Origin: Shewanella sp. GD04112
Lineage (GTDB): Bacteria; Pseudomonadota; Gammaproteobacteria; Enterobacterales; Shewanellaceae
Length of the DNA stretch: 64,000 bases
Assembly (NCBI RefSeq): GCF_029835735.1
Contig: NZ_JAOEAL010000001.1
Span: 4,774,001 to 4,838,000 of the forward strand
Direction: 5' to 3'
Part shown: piece after piece, positions 33,407 to 42,804 of the stretch
How the letters are laid out: every line of letters begins with the position of its first letter
How positions within the stretch are numbered: the stretch's first letter is position 1
Notes under the pieces: generated by a model
What the model saw: only the letters and a program-made list of their open reading frames with translations
The model's database searches: none
Told to the model about the DNA's origin: nothing
Translations under genes and position numbers: made by a program

Positions 33407-33983
33407 TGCCGTAATTCTTGCCGGTGGTATGGCGCGCCGTATGGGCGGGGACGATAAAGGCCTCGTCGAGCTAAACGGCAAGGCCATGATTGAACACACT
33501 ATCGAGCGGATAAAACCTCAGGTTAAGGAGATCCTGATCAACGCAAATCGTAACCAAACACGTTATGCTGAGTTCGGTTTTACGGTGTTGAGCGATGAGC
33601 ATACTGGGTTTCTCGGCCCCTTGGCGGGCATGATCACTGCTATGGGTCACACCCAAGCAGACTATCTGCTCGTGGTGCCCTGCGATTGTCCGCTGCTGCC
33701 GCGGGATTTAGTCGCCCGTTTATTGGCCGCCATTGAGGCAAACAATGCTGAACTTGCCGTTGCCAGCGATGGTGAGCGTGAGCAGCCGGTGGTGATGTTA
33801 CTAAAGCCGAGCCTGCGCGAGTCGATGACCGCCTTTCTCGAAGCGGGTGAGCGTAAAATTGATTTTTGGTATGCAAAACACCGCTTTGCCGTGGCGGCCT
33901 TTGCCGATCAACCCAATGCCTTCGTCAATGTGAACACGCCAGAACAAAAACAACGACTGGCTGCAGAGATAAACCAAAGCTAA
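33390..33983 (+). CDS. mobA: Molybdenum cofactor guanylyltransferase
   Basis: 197 residues. Attaches GMP to molybdopterin (or tungstopterin) to give the bis-MGD form used by DMSO-reductase-family enzymes. The nucleotide-binding start AVILAGGMARRMGGDDKGLV is complete, as are LGPLAGMITAM and VPCDCPLLP. It starts inside the end of tupC. It is followed by the mobB-moeA fusion after 30 bp. Confidence 0.93.
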   Translation: MSLQIDAVILAGGMARRMGGDDKGLVELNGKAMIEHTIERIKPQVKEILINANRNQTRYAEFGFTVLSDEHTGFLGPLAGMITAMGHTQADYLLVVPCDCPLLPRDLVARLLAAIEANNAELAVASDGEREQPVVMLLKPSLRESMTAFLEAGERKIDFWYAKHRFAVAAFADQPNAFVNVNTPEQKQRLAAEINQS

Positions 33984-34013
33984 GGCTTCAAATTTCCTAG
34001 ATTAGAGGTGCAA

Positions 34014-35813
34014 ATGAGTACTCCCTTCGTCAATCCGCTATCTATTCCCGTTCTCGGATTTTGTGCCTATAGCGGCACGGGGAAAACCACCCTACTCAAG
34101 CAATTGATCCCCGAATTAAATCAGCGCGGCCTGCGTCTGGCGGTGATCAAACATGCTCACCACAATTTCGATGTCGATATTCCCGGTAAAGACAGTTACG
34201 AGATGCGCAAAGCCGGTGCACGGCAAATGCTAGTCGCCTCCCATGTGCGTTGGGCGCTAATGACCGAAGATGCCCGCGATGGCGACCCAGAGTTAGTCCA
34301 CCTACTCAAGCAAATTGAAGCCGATAAAGTCGATATCGTCTTAGTCGAAGGCTTTAAAAAACTCACATTACCGAAAATTGAGCTGCACCGCGCCGCCCAC
34401 GGTAAGCCGTTTATCTATACCCAAGACGACAATATTCTCGCCATCGCTTGCTGTGATGACACAGAGCTGCCGAGCGAGCTAAGAAGACTCGACCTTAACA
34501 ATGTCGCGCAAATTGCTGACTTTGTGATGGAATATGCCAATAGCTGGCAAGCACCCAACCCCGCATTACCAATAGCGACTGTCGATGCCTGCACCTTGGG
34601 CAGCGATAAAAACCTCAGCGTGAGCCAAGGCTTGGCGCAGATTTTATCCCATGTCGCCCCAGTCTCTGAGGTGGAAGAGGTAGGTTTAGATGCGTTAGAT
34701 AACCGCGTGCTCGCCCGCGACAGTATTTCGCCCGTGGATGTGCCGCAACAAACCAACTCGGCGATGGATGGTTATGCCTTCGCCTATCAAGATCCGCTGC
34801 CTACAAGCTTTACCTTAGTCGGTGAAGTCTTAGCTGGTCATCAATATTCGGGTACACTCAGAGCGGGTGAAACCGTGCGCATTATGACGGGCGCGCCCGT
34901 ACCCGCAGGCGCAGATACAGTTCAACCTCGAGAGCTGGCTAACGAGGCCAATGCCAAGGTCAGTTTCGATGGCCGTATTCAACAGGGCCAACACGTTCGC
35001 CTTGCGGGTGAAGACATAGGCCAAGGCCAAGTTGCCCTCACCCAAGCCACACGCCTAAGCGCCGCCGAACAGGGCTTATTAGCCTCCCTCGGCCTTGACC
35101 GTGTAACGGTTTATCGTCGCCCGACCGTGGCCGTGTTCTCAACCGGGGATGAAGTCAGCCAACCCGGCGAGGCTTTGAATCCAAACTGTATCTATGACTC
35201 GAACCGTTACACCATCAAGGCGATGGCAAAACGTTTAGGTTGTGAAGTCATTGACTTAGGTATTATTGAAGATTCCGAAAGCGCACTCGAAGCGACCTTA
35301 ACCAAAGCCGCGGCGCAGGCCGATGTAGTGATCAGCTCAGGCGGTGTTTCCGTTGGCGATGCCGACTACATCAAGGCCGTGCTGGCACGCCTTGGCAATA
35401 TCGACTTCTGGCGGATCAATATGCGCCCCGGTCGCCCACTCGCCTTTGGTAAGGTCGGTGATAGCCTATTCTTCGGCTTGCCCGGCAATCCGGTGGCTGT
35501 GATGGTGTCGTTCCTGCAATTTGTGCAACCTGCGCTTCGTAAACTCGGCGGTGAAACAAACTGGCAGGCGCCGTTATTCCCGGCGATTACCGATGAAACC
35601 CTGCGTAGCCGCACGGGCCGTACTGAGTTTATCCGCGGAATTTATCGCCTCGGTAATGATGGCAGGCTGCACGTAACCAGCACAGGTAACCAAGGTTCGG
35701 GCATGCTCAGCTCTATGGTCAAAGGCAATTGCCTTATTATCATTGGAGATGATGCTGAGGCGGTGAATGCGGGTGAAACCGTGTTTATTCAACCTTTTGC
35801 CGATCTTCTATAA
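34014..35813 (+). CDS. MobB-MoeA fusion protein (molybdenum cofactor maturation)
   Basis: 599 residues with two enzymes in one chain. Residues about 8-170 are MobB, the GTP-binding MGD-synthesis helper (GFCAYSGTGKTTLLKQLI, VEGFKKLTLPKIELHR). Residues about 195-599 are MoeA, the metal-insertion enzyme (QQTNSAMDGYAF, STGDEVSQPGEALNPN, SSGGVSVGDADYI, LPGNPVAVMVSF). The ATG at 34014 has GAGG upstream; a GTG at 34008 is in frame. In E. coli these are separate genes. It is in operon with mobA and moaA (16-bp gap). Confidence 0.92.
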   Translation: MSTPFVNPLSIPVLGFCAYSGTGKTTLLKQLIPELNQRGLRLAVIKHAHHNFDVDIPGKDSYEMRKAGARQMLVASHVRWALMTEDARDGDPELVHLLKQIEADKVDIVLVEGFKKLTLPKIELHRAAHGKPFIYTQDDNILAIACCDDTELPSELRRLDLNNVAQIADFVMEYANSWQAPNPALPIATVDACTLGSDKNLSVSQGLAQILSHVAPVSEVEEVGLDALDNRVLARDSISPVDVPQQTNSAMDGYAFAYQDPLPTSFTLVGEVLAGHQYSGTLRAGETVRIMTGAPVPAGADTVQPRELANEANAKVSFDGRIQQGQHVRLAGEDIGQGQVALTQATRLSAAEQGLLASLGLDRVTVYRRPTVAVFSTGDEVSQPGEALNPNCIYDSNRYTIKAMAKRLGCEVIDLGIIEDSESALEATLTKAAAQADVVISSGGVSVGDADYIKAVLARLGNIDFWRINMRPGRPLAFGKVGDSLFFGLPGNPVAVMVSFLQFVQPALRKLGGETNWQAPLFPAITDETLRSRTGRTEFIRGIYRLGNDGRLHVTSTGNQGSGMLSSMVKGNCLIIIGDDAEAVNAGETVFIQPFADLL

Positions 35814-35829
35814 GAGCCACTGAGTCCCT

Positions 35830-36813
35830 ATGAGCCAACTCGTGGATGCCTTTGGCCGTCAGGTCGAATATTTACGACTCTCAGTGACGGATCGCTGCGA
35901 CTTCCGTTGTGTCTACTGTATGACGGAAGACCCCTGCTTCTTGCCCAAAGATCATGTTCTGCACCTCGAAGAGTTGGCTTGGATTGCCCAAGCCTTTACG
36001 GAACTTGGGGTGACTAAAATTCGCCTCACCGGCGGCGAGCCCTTGGTGCGTAGCGATTGCGATCAACTGGTGCACTTACTGGGCAAGCTCCCAGGGCTCA
36101 AAGATTTATCGATGACCACTAATGGTTCTAGGCTCAGTAAGTTTGCCAAACCTATGTTTGATGCGGGTCTTAAGCGCTTAAACATCAGCCTAGATACCCT
36201 TAACCCCGAGCTCTTTACCCAACTGACGCGCAACGGCAAATTAGCACGTGTTATCGAAGGGATTGATGCGGCCATCGCCGCAGGTTTTGAGCGCATTAAA
36301 ATCAATGCGGTGATCCTTAAACAGCAAAATGACCATGAAGTGATTGATCTGGTTAATTTTTGTCGTGACCGAAACCTAGATATCGCCTTTATTGAAGAAA
36401 TGCCGCTGGGTGAAATGGACGAGCGCAAAGACGCGCGTCATTGCAGCAGTGATGAAGTTAAGACCATGATTAACGAGCATTATCCCCTGCAACTTTCCAA
36501 TAAACGCACAGGTGGCCCCGCGCGTTACTACACCATGGCGGATAGTCCGATTCATATCGGGTTTATCTCACCCCATAGCCACAACTTTTGCCACGAATGT
36601 AATAGAGTGCGCGTAACCGTAGAGGGGCAATTATTGCTCTGCCTAGGTAATGAACACTCCATTGATTTAAAAAGCATTGTGCGAGAATATCCCGGGGACA
36701 TTGAGCGCCTTAAAACCGCGATTCTCCAAGGTATCAAACTCAAACCTAAGCAGCATGTTTTCGATAATAGTGGCGTGCAAATCCTGCGCTTTATGAATAG
36801 CACTGGCGGTTAA
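35830..36813 (+). CDS. moaA: GTP 3',8-cyclase (molybdenum cofactor)
   Basis: 327 residues, radical-SAM enzyme of the first cofactor step, GTP to 3',8-cH2GTP. The N-terminal cluster is CDFRCVYC (CxxxCxxC), followed by LTGGEPLVR; the second cluster cysteines are in FCHECNRVRVT and LLLCLG. It usually works with MoaC, which is not in this window. It is last in the tup-mob-moa operon. Confidence 0.93.
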   Translation: MSQLVDAFGRQVEYLRLSVTDRCDFRCVYCMTEDPCFLPKDHVLHLEELAWIAQAFTELGVTKIRLTGGEPLVRSDCDQLVHLLGKLPGLKDLSMTTNGSRLSKFAKPMFDAGLKRLNISLDTLNPELFTQLTRNGKLARVIEGIDAAIAAGFERIKINAVILKQQNDHEVIDLVNFCRDRNLDIAFIEEMPLGEMDERKDARHCSSDEVKTMINEHYPLQLSNKRTGGPARYYTMADSPIHIGFISPHSHNFCHECNRVRVTVEGQLLLCLGNEHSIDLKSIVREYPGDIERLKTAILQGIKLKPKQHVFDNSGVQILRFMNSTGG

Positions 36814-36894
36814 CCCCTTCGTCCTAGGGCTAGCATCTCTATTTTGCCGTGATACACTCATGGCATCAGTCCCATTTTTTGTGTCACTCTTCCT

Positions 36895-37350
36895 ATGGCG
36901 CTTACTCGTAAACAGTGGAATAACATCATTATTCTTGCCTGCATTTTTATCATTGCGGTGCTGACGTTTATGGACAAGAAAACCCATAATGTGCCGAGTG
37001 ATGCCCAGCTGTTGTTTGATGACAATGCGCCGCTGGCACAGTTGCAGCTAGATGGTGTGTGGCTGCATAAACAAGCCTCAGGTTGGGAGTGCGATCCGCT
37101 GGTGCTCAACTGCGCCCAATGGGCCAAGGCTTGGCAAGGCCTAAGAGTCTCGCCCCTCAGCGAGGCACCACAACCCACAGGCAAACCGCAGGAACTGGTG
37201 ATCCAAATTGCCGAGATCCGCCAATCGCAACGTTGGATTTATTTCCCCGAGGACGGTGTACTCAAATCACCCGCAGGCAACTGGTACTTAGTGCCCCCCA
37301 GCCTAAGGGCCGATTTACAACCAATCCTCGATGCCAAATCCACCAGCTAA
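36895..37350 (+). CDS. Hypothetical inner-membrane-anchored protein
   Basis: 151 residues with one N-terminal transmembrane segment (about 10-27: NIIILACIFIIAVLTFM) and a soluble part of about 120 residues outside it, with two cysteines (WECDPLVLNCAQWAKAW). I do not recognise a family. It lies 24 bp before mutM and is probably co-transcribed with it. Confidence 0.6.
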   Translation: MALTRKQWNNIIILACIFIIAVLTFMDKKTHNVPSDAQLLFDDNAPLAQLQLDGVWLHKQASGWECDPLVLNCAQWAKAWQGLRVSPLSEAPQPTGKPQELVIQIAEIRQSQRWIYFPEDGVLKSPAGNWYLVPPSLRADLQPILDAKSTS

Positions 37351-37374
37351 TTTATTACCTAAAAGAACTCAATC

Positions 37375-38190
37375 ATGCCGGAATTACCAGAAGTCGAAGT
37401 CACCCGTCAGGGCATAGCCCCACATCTTGTCGAACAAACCGTGGTTGACCTCGTAATCCGTAACGCCTCACTGCGTTGGCCCGTTCCCGAACTTGCCAAA
37501 CAGATCATCGGCCAAACCATACGCCAAGTGCGCCGCCGCGCTAAATACCTGTTAATCGATACCGATGCTGGCACCAGCATAGTGCATCTGGGGATGTCGG
37601 GCAGCTTGCGGATCCTGCCCCATGATACGCCAGTGGAGAAGCACGATCATATCGATCTTGTCCTCGCCAATGGCCGAATTCTGCGCTTTAACGATCCGAG
37701 ACGTTTCGGCGCTTGGTTATGGTGCCAATTGCCAGAGGAAGCCCATCCGCTACTGGAAAAACTCGGGCCAGAACCTTTAACCGACGCCTTTAACGTCAAT
37801 CAGTTAGCTGCCGCACTGGCGGGCAAGAAGAAGGCCATCAAACTCTGCCTGATGGATAACCATATTGTGGTGGGTGTGGGGAATATTTATGCAAACGAAG
37901 CACTGTTTGCCGCAGGGATACACCCCGAGGCGGAGGCCGGCAAGATAGATATTGAACGCTTAACGGTACTGGTTGCCGAGGTCAAACAAATCCTCGCCCA
38001 CGCCATCAAGCAGGGCGGCACTACGCTTAAGGACTTCACCAATGCCGAGGGTAAACCCGGCTATTTCGCGCAAAAGCTGCATGTTTACGGCCGCGGCGGC
38101 GAAACCTGCACTCAGTGCGGCAATCTACTCAGCGAAATCCGTCTTGGTCAACGCACCACAGTATTTTGCGGCATCTGCCAGACGCGTTAA
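37375..38190 (+). CDS. mutM: Formamidopyrimidine-DNA glycosylase
   Basis: 271 residues. Removes 8-oxoguanine and formamidopyrimidines. The mature N-terminus [13 protein letters not shown] gives the catalytic proline and glutamate; the helix-two-turn-helix region ([23 protein letters not shown]) and the C-terminal zinc finger (CTQCGNLL...FCGICQ) are complete. It is followed by a strong bidirectional terminator. Confidence 0.95.
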
Positions 38191-38200
38191 TCTCGCCGAT

Positions 38201-38229
38201 AAAAATGCCTGCAATTGCAGGCATTTTTT
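38201..38229. terminator. Bidirectional rho-independent terminator
   Basis: Stem ATGCCTGC / GCAGGCAT with loop AATT, preceded by five As and followed by six Ts. It separates mutM from the convergent glycosyltransferase gene. Confidence 0.92.
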
Positions 38230-38252
38230 AGCTTCTTCGATATGGCTGTTGA

Positions 38253-39977
38253 TTACTCTTTTAACCAACGACCTGGATGGTCGGTAAAGTAACGGTACTC
38301 ACGCTCTGGCGCTTGGCACTGAGGCTTAAGCTCTGACGCAGATAACAAAATCCATTCGTCACGGTGGGCAATCCCCATGCTCTTACCGCCTTTGATATCG
38401 AAACAACTCAGCTCAGCACCGCTAGGCACTAACACATAACGCTGTTTGTTCTCCTGCATCCATTGCCACGCGTTTCGCTCTTGTTCTTCTACCGGCGCAA
38501 GATAACTAAAGTGCGTCACACTCATGGGCGAGAACAGAATAAATTGCTCTTTAAAGTTTACTAAACCAAGTTCGGCATCCTCACCTATCACCTCGGCTGT
38601 TTGTAGCATCAGGCTTCTGGGGGTGCGCATTTCATCGAGCATAGCGTAACCCCAAGTGCTCACCAGCACCCAGCCCAAGGCGGAAACTAACCCCACCTTA
38701 ACCAAGGCAAACTGACGACGCGCCAGCCACAGCAAGGCACACCAAAGCACCCCGAGCACAATAAACAAGTAACCAATGCCAGTGAGATCATCGGTATAGT
38801 CCGCCAGCGCTTTGACAAGTGCAGGGTAATGGATAAATGCCAGCACGCCAGCCACTAACACGAGCGCCCCCAAAAACCACAGCACACCAGTGACTAGTTT
38901 TTCAAACCAAGCTTTGGGTGAAACACCCGTTAATACCGCCGATGCCGCGAGGGCCAACATAGGTAATGCGGGCAGAATATACACGTTGCGCTTGCCCGGA
39001 CTGATACTGAAAAACAGCACCACGAGCCCGACCCAAATCAGCAGAATCGCGATGGTAGGATCGGCTTTCACCTTTTGCAGCCACTGTTTCCAATAGGCGA
39101 CCACCAGCAACGAAATCGGGAACCACATCCAAGGGATCACGCTCAGCACGAAGAAATACCAAGGCTTGATATGGTGCCAAGCATTGACGTAACGCTCGCC
39201 CGTTTGCTTAAACAAAATATTATTTTGATAGGCCACCATCTCGGGCGTGCCATGGGCTTGAACCGTCATCACCATTGGCACTAACCAACAGGCAATCACG
39301 GCCAGCATGGCCAACGGCCCTGCGAGGCAAAGCCAAGTTAAGCGGCCCTCGAAACGGGTCTTATCTTTGAAGGCGTAAACCCCAATCGGAATGAGCAACA
39401 ATAGGGGCAAGAAACCAACCCCCTTAGTGATCACCCCAAGCCCCATAAATGCCCAGCCAATAAAATACCAATGCCACTTAGGCCCAAGCATAAAATGTCT
39501 GATTAATCCGTAACATCCTACGGTTATCCAACACATCACCATGGCATCTATCTGGGCATTTTTCGCCTGCATCAAAAACTGCGGCACGATAAGGAGCAAT
39601 AGTGCAGCGTTGCGGCCAACCCGCACATTCCACAATCTGGCACCCAAATCATAGACAAGAAATACCGTCAGCAAGCCACAAAAGGCATTGGGGAGTAAGA
39701 AGGAGAGTTTTAACGACCCTGTGAGTTGATAAAACAGGGCAATCGCCCACATAAATACTGGCGGCTTATCGGGATAATATTCCCCGCCCCGGGTAGGGAA
39801 TAACCATTGACCCGAGGCAACCATCTCCCGCGCGACCTCAACAAACCGCGGCTCGTCGGCGGGCCAAGGGGAACGAAAACCTATGCCAACCAGCAAGATC
39901 AGCAAACTCATCAACAGCAGCGGCCAGAGTACTTGGTAATAATCTTCGCTATTGAAACGACGATTCAATGCATCCAT
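38253..39977 (-). CDS. ArnT-like membrane glycosyltransferase (lipid-linked donor)
   Basis: 574 residues with about a dozen transmembrane segments. The N-terminal loop (SPWPADEPRFVEVAREM) and GEYYPDKPPVFMWAIALFY match the PMT/ArnT (GT83) family, which moves a sugar from a polyprenyl carrier to lipid A or another glycan on the periplasmic side. The C-terminal part is periplasmic. Its operon partners are a VTT-domain protein and a GT2 enzyme that could make the lipid-linked donor. The sugar is unknown. Confidence 0.82.
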   Translation of the reverse strand: MDALNRRFNSEDYYQVLWPLLLMSLLILLVGIGFRSPWPADEPRFVEVAREMVASGQWLFPTRGGEYYPDKPPVFMWAIALFYQLTGSLKLSFLLPNAFCGLLTVFLVYDLGARLWNVRVGRNAALLLLIVPQFLMQAKNAQIDAMVMCWITVGCYGLIRHFMLGPKWHWYFIGWAFMGLGVITKGVGFLPLLLLIPIGVYAFKDKTRFEGRLTWLCLAGPLAMLAVIACWLVPMVMTVQAHGTPEMVAYQNNILFKQTGERYVNAWHHIKPWYFFVLSVIPWMWFPISLLVVAYWKQWLQKVKADPTIAILLIWVGLVVLFFSISPGKRNVYILPALPMLALAASAVLTGVSPKAWFEKLVTGVLWFLGALVLVAGVLAFIHYPALVKALADYTDDLTGIGYLFIVLGVLWCALLWLARRQFALVKVGLVSALGWVLVSTWGYAMLDEMRTPRSLMLQTAEVIGEDAELGLVNFKEQFILFSPMSVTHFSYLAPVEEQERNAWQWMQENKQRYVLVPSGAELSCFDIKGGKSMGIAHRDEWILLSASELKPQCQAPEREYRYFTDHPGRWLKE

Positions 39978-39990
39978 TCCTAATCCCTAT

Positions 39991-40650
39991 TTAGTTTTCC
40001 AATTCATCCACCTGCTTACGCAGGCTAGAACGGTAAAGGTAAGCGCCGATAAGACTCGAGATAATAAACAGCCCGATACTGATCCCCAGTTGGTTATGAT
40101 CAGATAAGCCAATGCCCGCGCCCGCAAAACTGAAAATCAGCATCTGCGGTAAATAACCCAGCACGCTGCCAAACATAAATCCCCCCGCGGGGATATGTGT
40201 CGCCCCCGCAAAGAGATTCGTCAGCAGATTACTGCCCACAGGCAACAGACGGATCATTAAGACTTTTAACCAAGTCCGCTGAATGATCAGCGCCTCAAAC
40301 TTTTGTAAACGATTGCCAAAACGTCGTTGCAGACTGCTTCGAATGGTTAATCTCGCGGTATAAAACGCCAGCACACAACCCAGCAATGCCGCTAAGGTGG
40401 AAAATAAGCCACCATAAATGCCACCGAGGGCAAAGCCGAATACAAAGGCGATCACCTGCCTCGGCCCACCGACAGCGGTAAACAAGGCGCCAACCATCAG
40501 CAACACCGCCAGCGCATAGGCCCCTTGAGCGGCAATAAAATGTGCTACCCAATTGCTATCGGTTACATGCTCGAATAACCCTTGCTGGGCCGCAAACATT
40601 AACACCAGCAAAATAAAGACGATAAAAATCGCCTTATAGAGTCGCTTCAT
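39991..40650 (-). CDS. VTT-domain (TVP38/TMEM64) membrane protein
   Basis: 219 residues with five to six transmembrane segments. The VTT/SNARE-assoc core is clear: GGPRQVIAFVFGFALGGIYGG and MIRLLPVGSNLLTNLFAGATHIPAGGFMFGSVLG. Related proteins may scramble or flip polyprenyl lipids. The ATG at 40650 starts 1 bp after the upstream GT2 gene; the longer frame into that gene is not used. The context suggests a role in handling a lipid-linked sugar. Confidence 0.82.
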   Translation of the reverse strand: MKRLYKAIFIVFILLVLMFAAQQGLFEHVTDSNWVAHFIAAQGAYALAVLLMVGALFTAVGGPRQVIAFVFGFALGGIYGGLFSTLAALLGCVLAFYTARLTIRSSLQRRFGNRLQKFEALIIQRTWLKVLMIRLLPVGSNLLTNLFAGATHIPAGGFMFGSVLGYLPQMLIFSFAGAGIGLSDHNQLGISIGLFIISSLIGAYLYRSSLRKQVDELEN

Positions 40651-40651
40651 C

Positions 40652-41383
40652 TTAATCGTGCCAGCTGGTTTCGCTACGGGCGACCTTAGCGATTTTCGCC
40701 CTGCGACCGAGCCACATGACGCCCATGATGTCGACAATCCCGACCCAGACCCGATTCCAAGCGGTATATTTAGACACGCCAACTTGGCGATCCCTATGAT
40801 TAACCACAGAAATAAACACTTCGCCCCCCATGCGGCGCACCAGTGCTGGGATATATCTGTGCATATGGTCGAAGTAAGGCATGCGCAGGAAGGTTTCGCG
40901 GGGGAAGAGTTTTAAGCCACATCCGGTATCGGGTACGCCATCGTGTAACAGTGCATCACGCACTTTATTCGCAAAGCGGGACTGGAATCGCTTCCACGCC
41001 GTGTCTTTACGGTTTTTGCGATAACCGGCAATACAAAAGTGTTCGGCATGAATTTGCGGCAATTGGGCCAACATGGCGGGAATATCCGCAGGGTCGTTTT
41101 GCCCATCGGCATCTAAGGTGACAATGTATTTACCGCGGGCATGTAAAACGCCAGTGGAAATAGCGGTACTCTGGCCCGTACTGCGCTCGTGACGAATGGC
41201 TTTGGCATCGCATTGCATCACCTCTGCGGTGTGCATAACTTCACCAAAAGTGTCATCCTGACTACCGTCGTCGACAACAAGAATTTCAAACTCAGTCAAC
41301 CCTTGCAGGGCTTGGCATATCTCTTTCATTAATGGGCCAATATTGCCCACTTCATCTTTGGCGGGGATCACGACTGAAATCAC
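40652..41383 (-). CDS. GT2 glycosyltransferase (dolichyl/undecaprenyl-phosphate sugar synthase-like)
   Basis: 243 residues with a GT-A fold: VVIPAKDEVGNIGPL, VVDDGSQDDT, TLDADGQNDPADIPAM and the acceptor-side GCGLKLFPRETFL. It resembles ArnC/DPM-type enzymes that put a sugar on undecaprenyl phosphate. The start is a GTG at 41383 with GGAG upstream. It is first in a three-gene operon with the VTT and ArnT-like genes, a donor-flip-transfer set. Confidence 0.85.
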   Translation of the reverse strand: MISVVIPAKDEVGNIGPLMKEICQALQGLTEFEILVVDDGSQDDTFGEVMHTAEVMQCDAKAIRHERSTGQSTAISTGVLHARGKYIVTLDADGQNDPADIPAMLAQLPQIHAEHFCIAGYRKNRKDTAWKRFQSRFANKVRDALLHDGVPDTGCGLKLFPRETFLRMPYFDHMHRYIPALVRRMGGEVFISVVNHRDRQVGVSKYTAWNRVWVGIVDIMGVMWLGRRAKIAKVARSETSWHD

Positions 41384-41595
41384 GTTAAGGCTCCAAGCTT
41401 AATAACCATGAGTACGGTAACATAGGATTGTGGCAAACAAAAATCTGCATTGATAGGATGTTATGAATTAAACGGAACGCGAGCCCAGCATTGTATACGG
41501 GTGAAAATCGAGAAAAGAGCACTTAATTTGGAACTGTGGATTTCATCGAAATGACATATTCTAATGCCGCAGAAAATGCTAGTTTGGGAAACAAA

Positions 41596-42780
41596 ATGCC
41601 AAACTGTATAAAACCTATGAACATAGTTGTAGTTGGAATGGGCTATGTTGGCCTATCGAACGCGGTTTTACTCGCCCAGCATAACCAAGTAGTAGCGATT
41701 GATTTGATGCCCGAGCGCATCGCGTTAGTTAATGCGCGTAAACCAACGGTCGCCGACAGTCTGATTGAAGAATACCTGCAGCATAAAGCCTTAAATCTCA
41801 GTGCCACGAGCGACAAAAGCGTCGTTAAAGAAGCCGATTTTGTCATCATAGCCACTCCTACGGATTACGACCCACAAACCAACTACTTTAATACTCAGTC
41901 GGTCGAACGGGTGGCCAAGGAAGTGCTCGCCCTGAATCCTGACACCACCATTGTCATCAAATCGACTGTGCCAGTGGGTTTTACCGAAGGGCTGAGAAGT
42001 AAACTCAACAGTGACAATATCTTATTTTCACCGGAGTTTTTGCGTGAAGGTAAGGCGCTTTACGATAACCTGCACCCCTCGCGGATCATAGTGGGTGAAC
42101 GTTCCGAACGCGCCCAAGCCTTTGCCGATCTGCTTGCTCGCGCCGCCATTAAGCAAGATATTCCGATTTTACTCACAGACAGCACTGAGGCTGAGGCGAT
42201 TAAGTTGTTTGCCAACACCTTTTTAGCCATGCGCGTCGCCTACTTTAATGAGTTGGACACCTATGCGGAGAGCCGAGGGCTCAACACCCGCCAGATTATC
42301 GAAGGTGTATGCTTAGATCCGCGCATCGGCGATTACTATAACAATCCTTCCTTCGGTTATGGCGGTTACTGCCTGCCCAAGGACACTAAGCAATTGCTGG
42401 CCAACTATAACGATGTGCCTAACAATCTCATCAGCGCCATTGTCGATTCCAACACAACCCGCAAAGATTTTATCGCCAACGCTATTATCAGTAAGCAACC
42501 GAAGCGAGTGGGGATCTATCGCTTAATCATGAAATCCGACTCAGACAACTTCCGCGCCTCGGCGGTACAAGGAGTGATGAAACGCATTAAGGCCAAGGGC
42601 ATCGAAGTCGTGGTCTATGAGCCCGTACTCAAGGAAGGGGAGTTTTTTAACTCGAAGGTGATCCGCGATTTACATGAATTTAAAGCCATGTGCGATGTGA
42701 TTATTTCTAACCGTATGGCCAATGAACTCGAAGATGTCGCCGCTAAGGTGTACACCCGGGATCTGTTCCATCACGACTAA
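41596..42780 (+). CDS. ugd: UDP-glucose 6-dehydrogenase
   Basis: 394 residues. Oxidises UDP-glucose to UDP-glucuronate with two NAD+. The N-terminal Rossmann motif is MNIVVVGMGYVGLSNAVLL, and the catalytic cysteine lies in GYGGYCLPKDTKQL. I chose the ATG at 41596 because GGGA precedes it. The ATG at 41617 (387 residues) fits the usual family N-terminus equally well. It is co-directional with the epimerase gene 24 bp downstream, giving a glucuronate/galacturonate route. Confidence 0.92.
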   Translation: MPNCIKPMNIVVVGMGYVGLSNAVLLAQHNQVVAIDLMPERIALVNARKPTVADSLIEEYLQHKALNLSATSDKSVVKEADFVIIATPTDYDPQTNYFNTQSVERVAKEVLALNPDTTIVIKSTVPVGFTEGLRSKLNSDNILFSPEFLREGKALYDNLHPSRIIVGERSERAQAFADLLARAAIKQDIPILLTDSTEAEAIKLFANTFLAMRVAYFNELDTYAESRGLNTRQIIEGVCLDPRIGDYYNNPSFGYGGYCLPKDTKQLLANYNDVPNNLISAIVDSNTTRKDFIANAIISKQPKRVGIYRLIMKSDSDNFRASAVQGVMKRIKAKGIEVVVYEPVLKEGEFFNSKVIRDLHEFKAMCDVIISNRMANELEDVAAKVYTRDLFHHD

Positions 42781-42804
42781 GCGTCCAAAATATAAAGGTT
42801 TACT

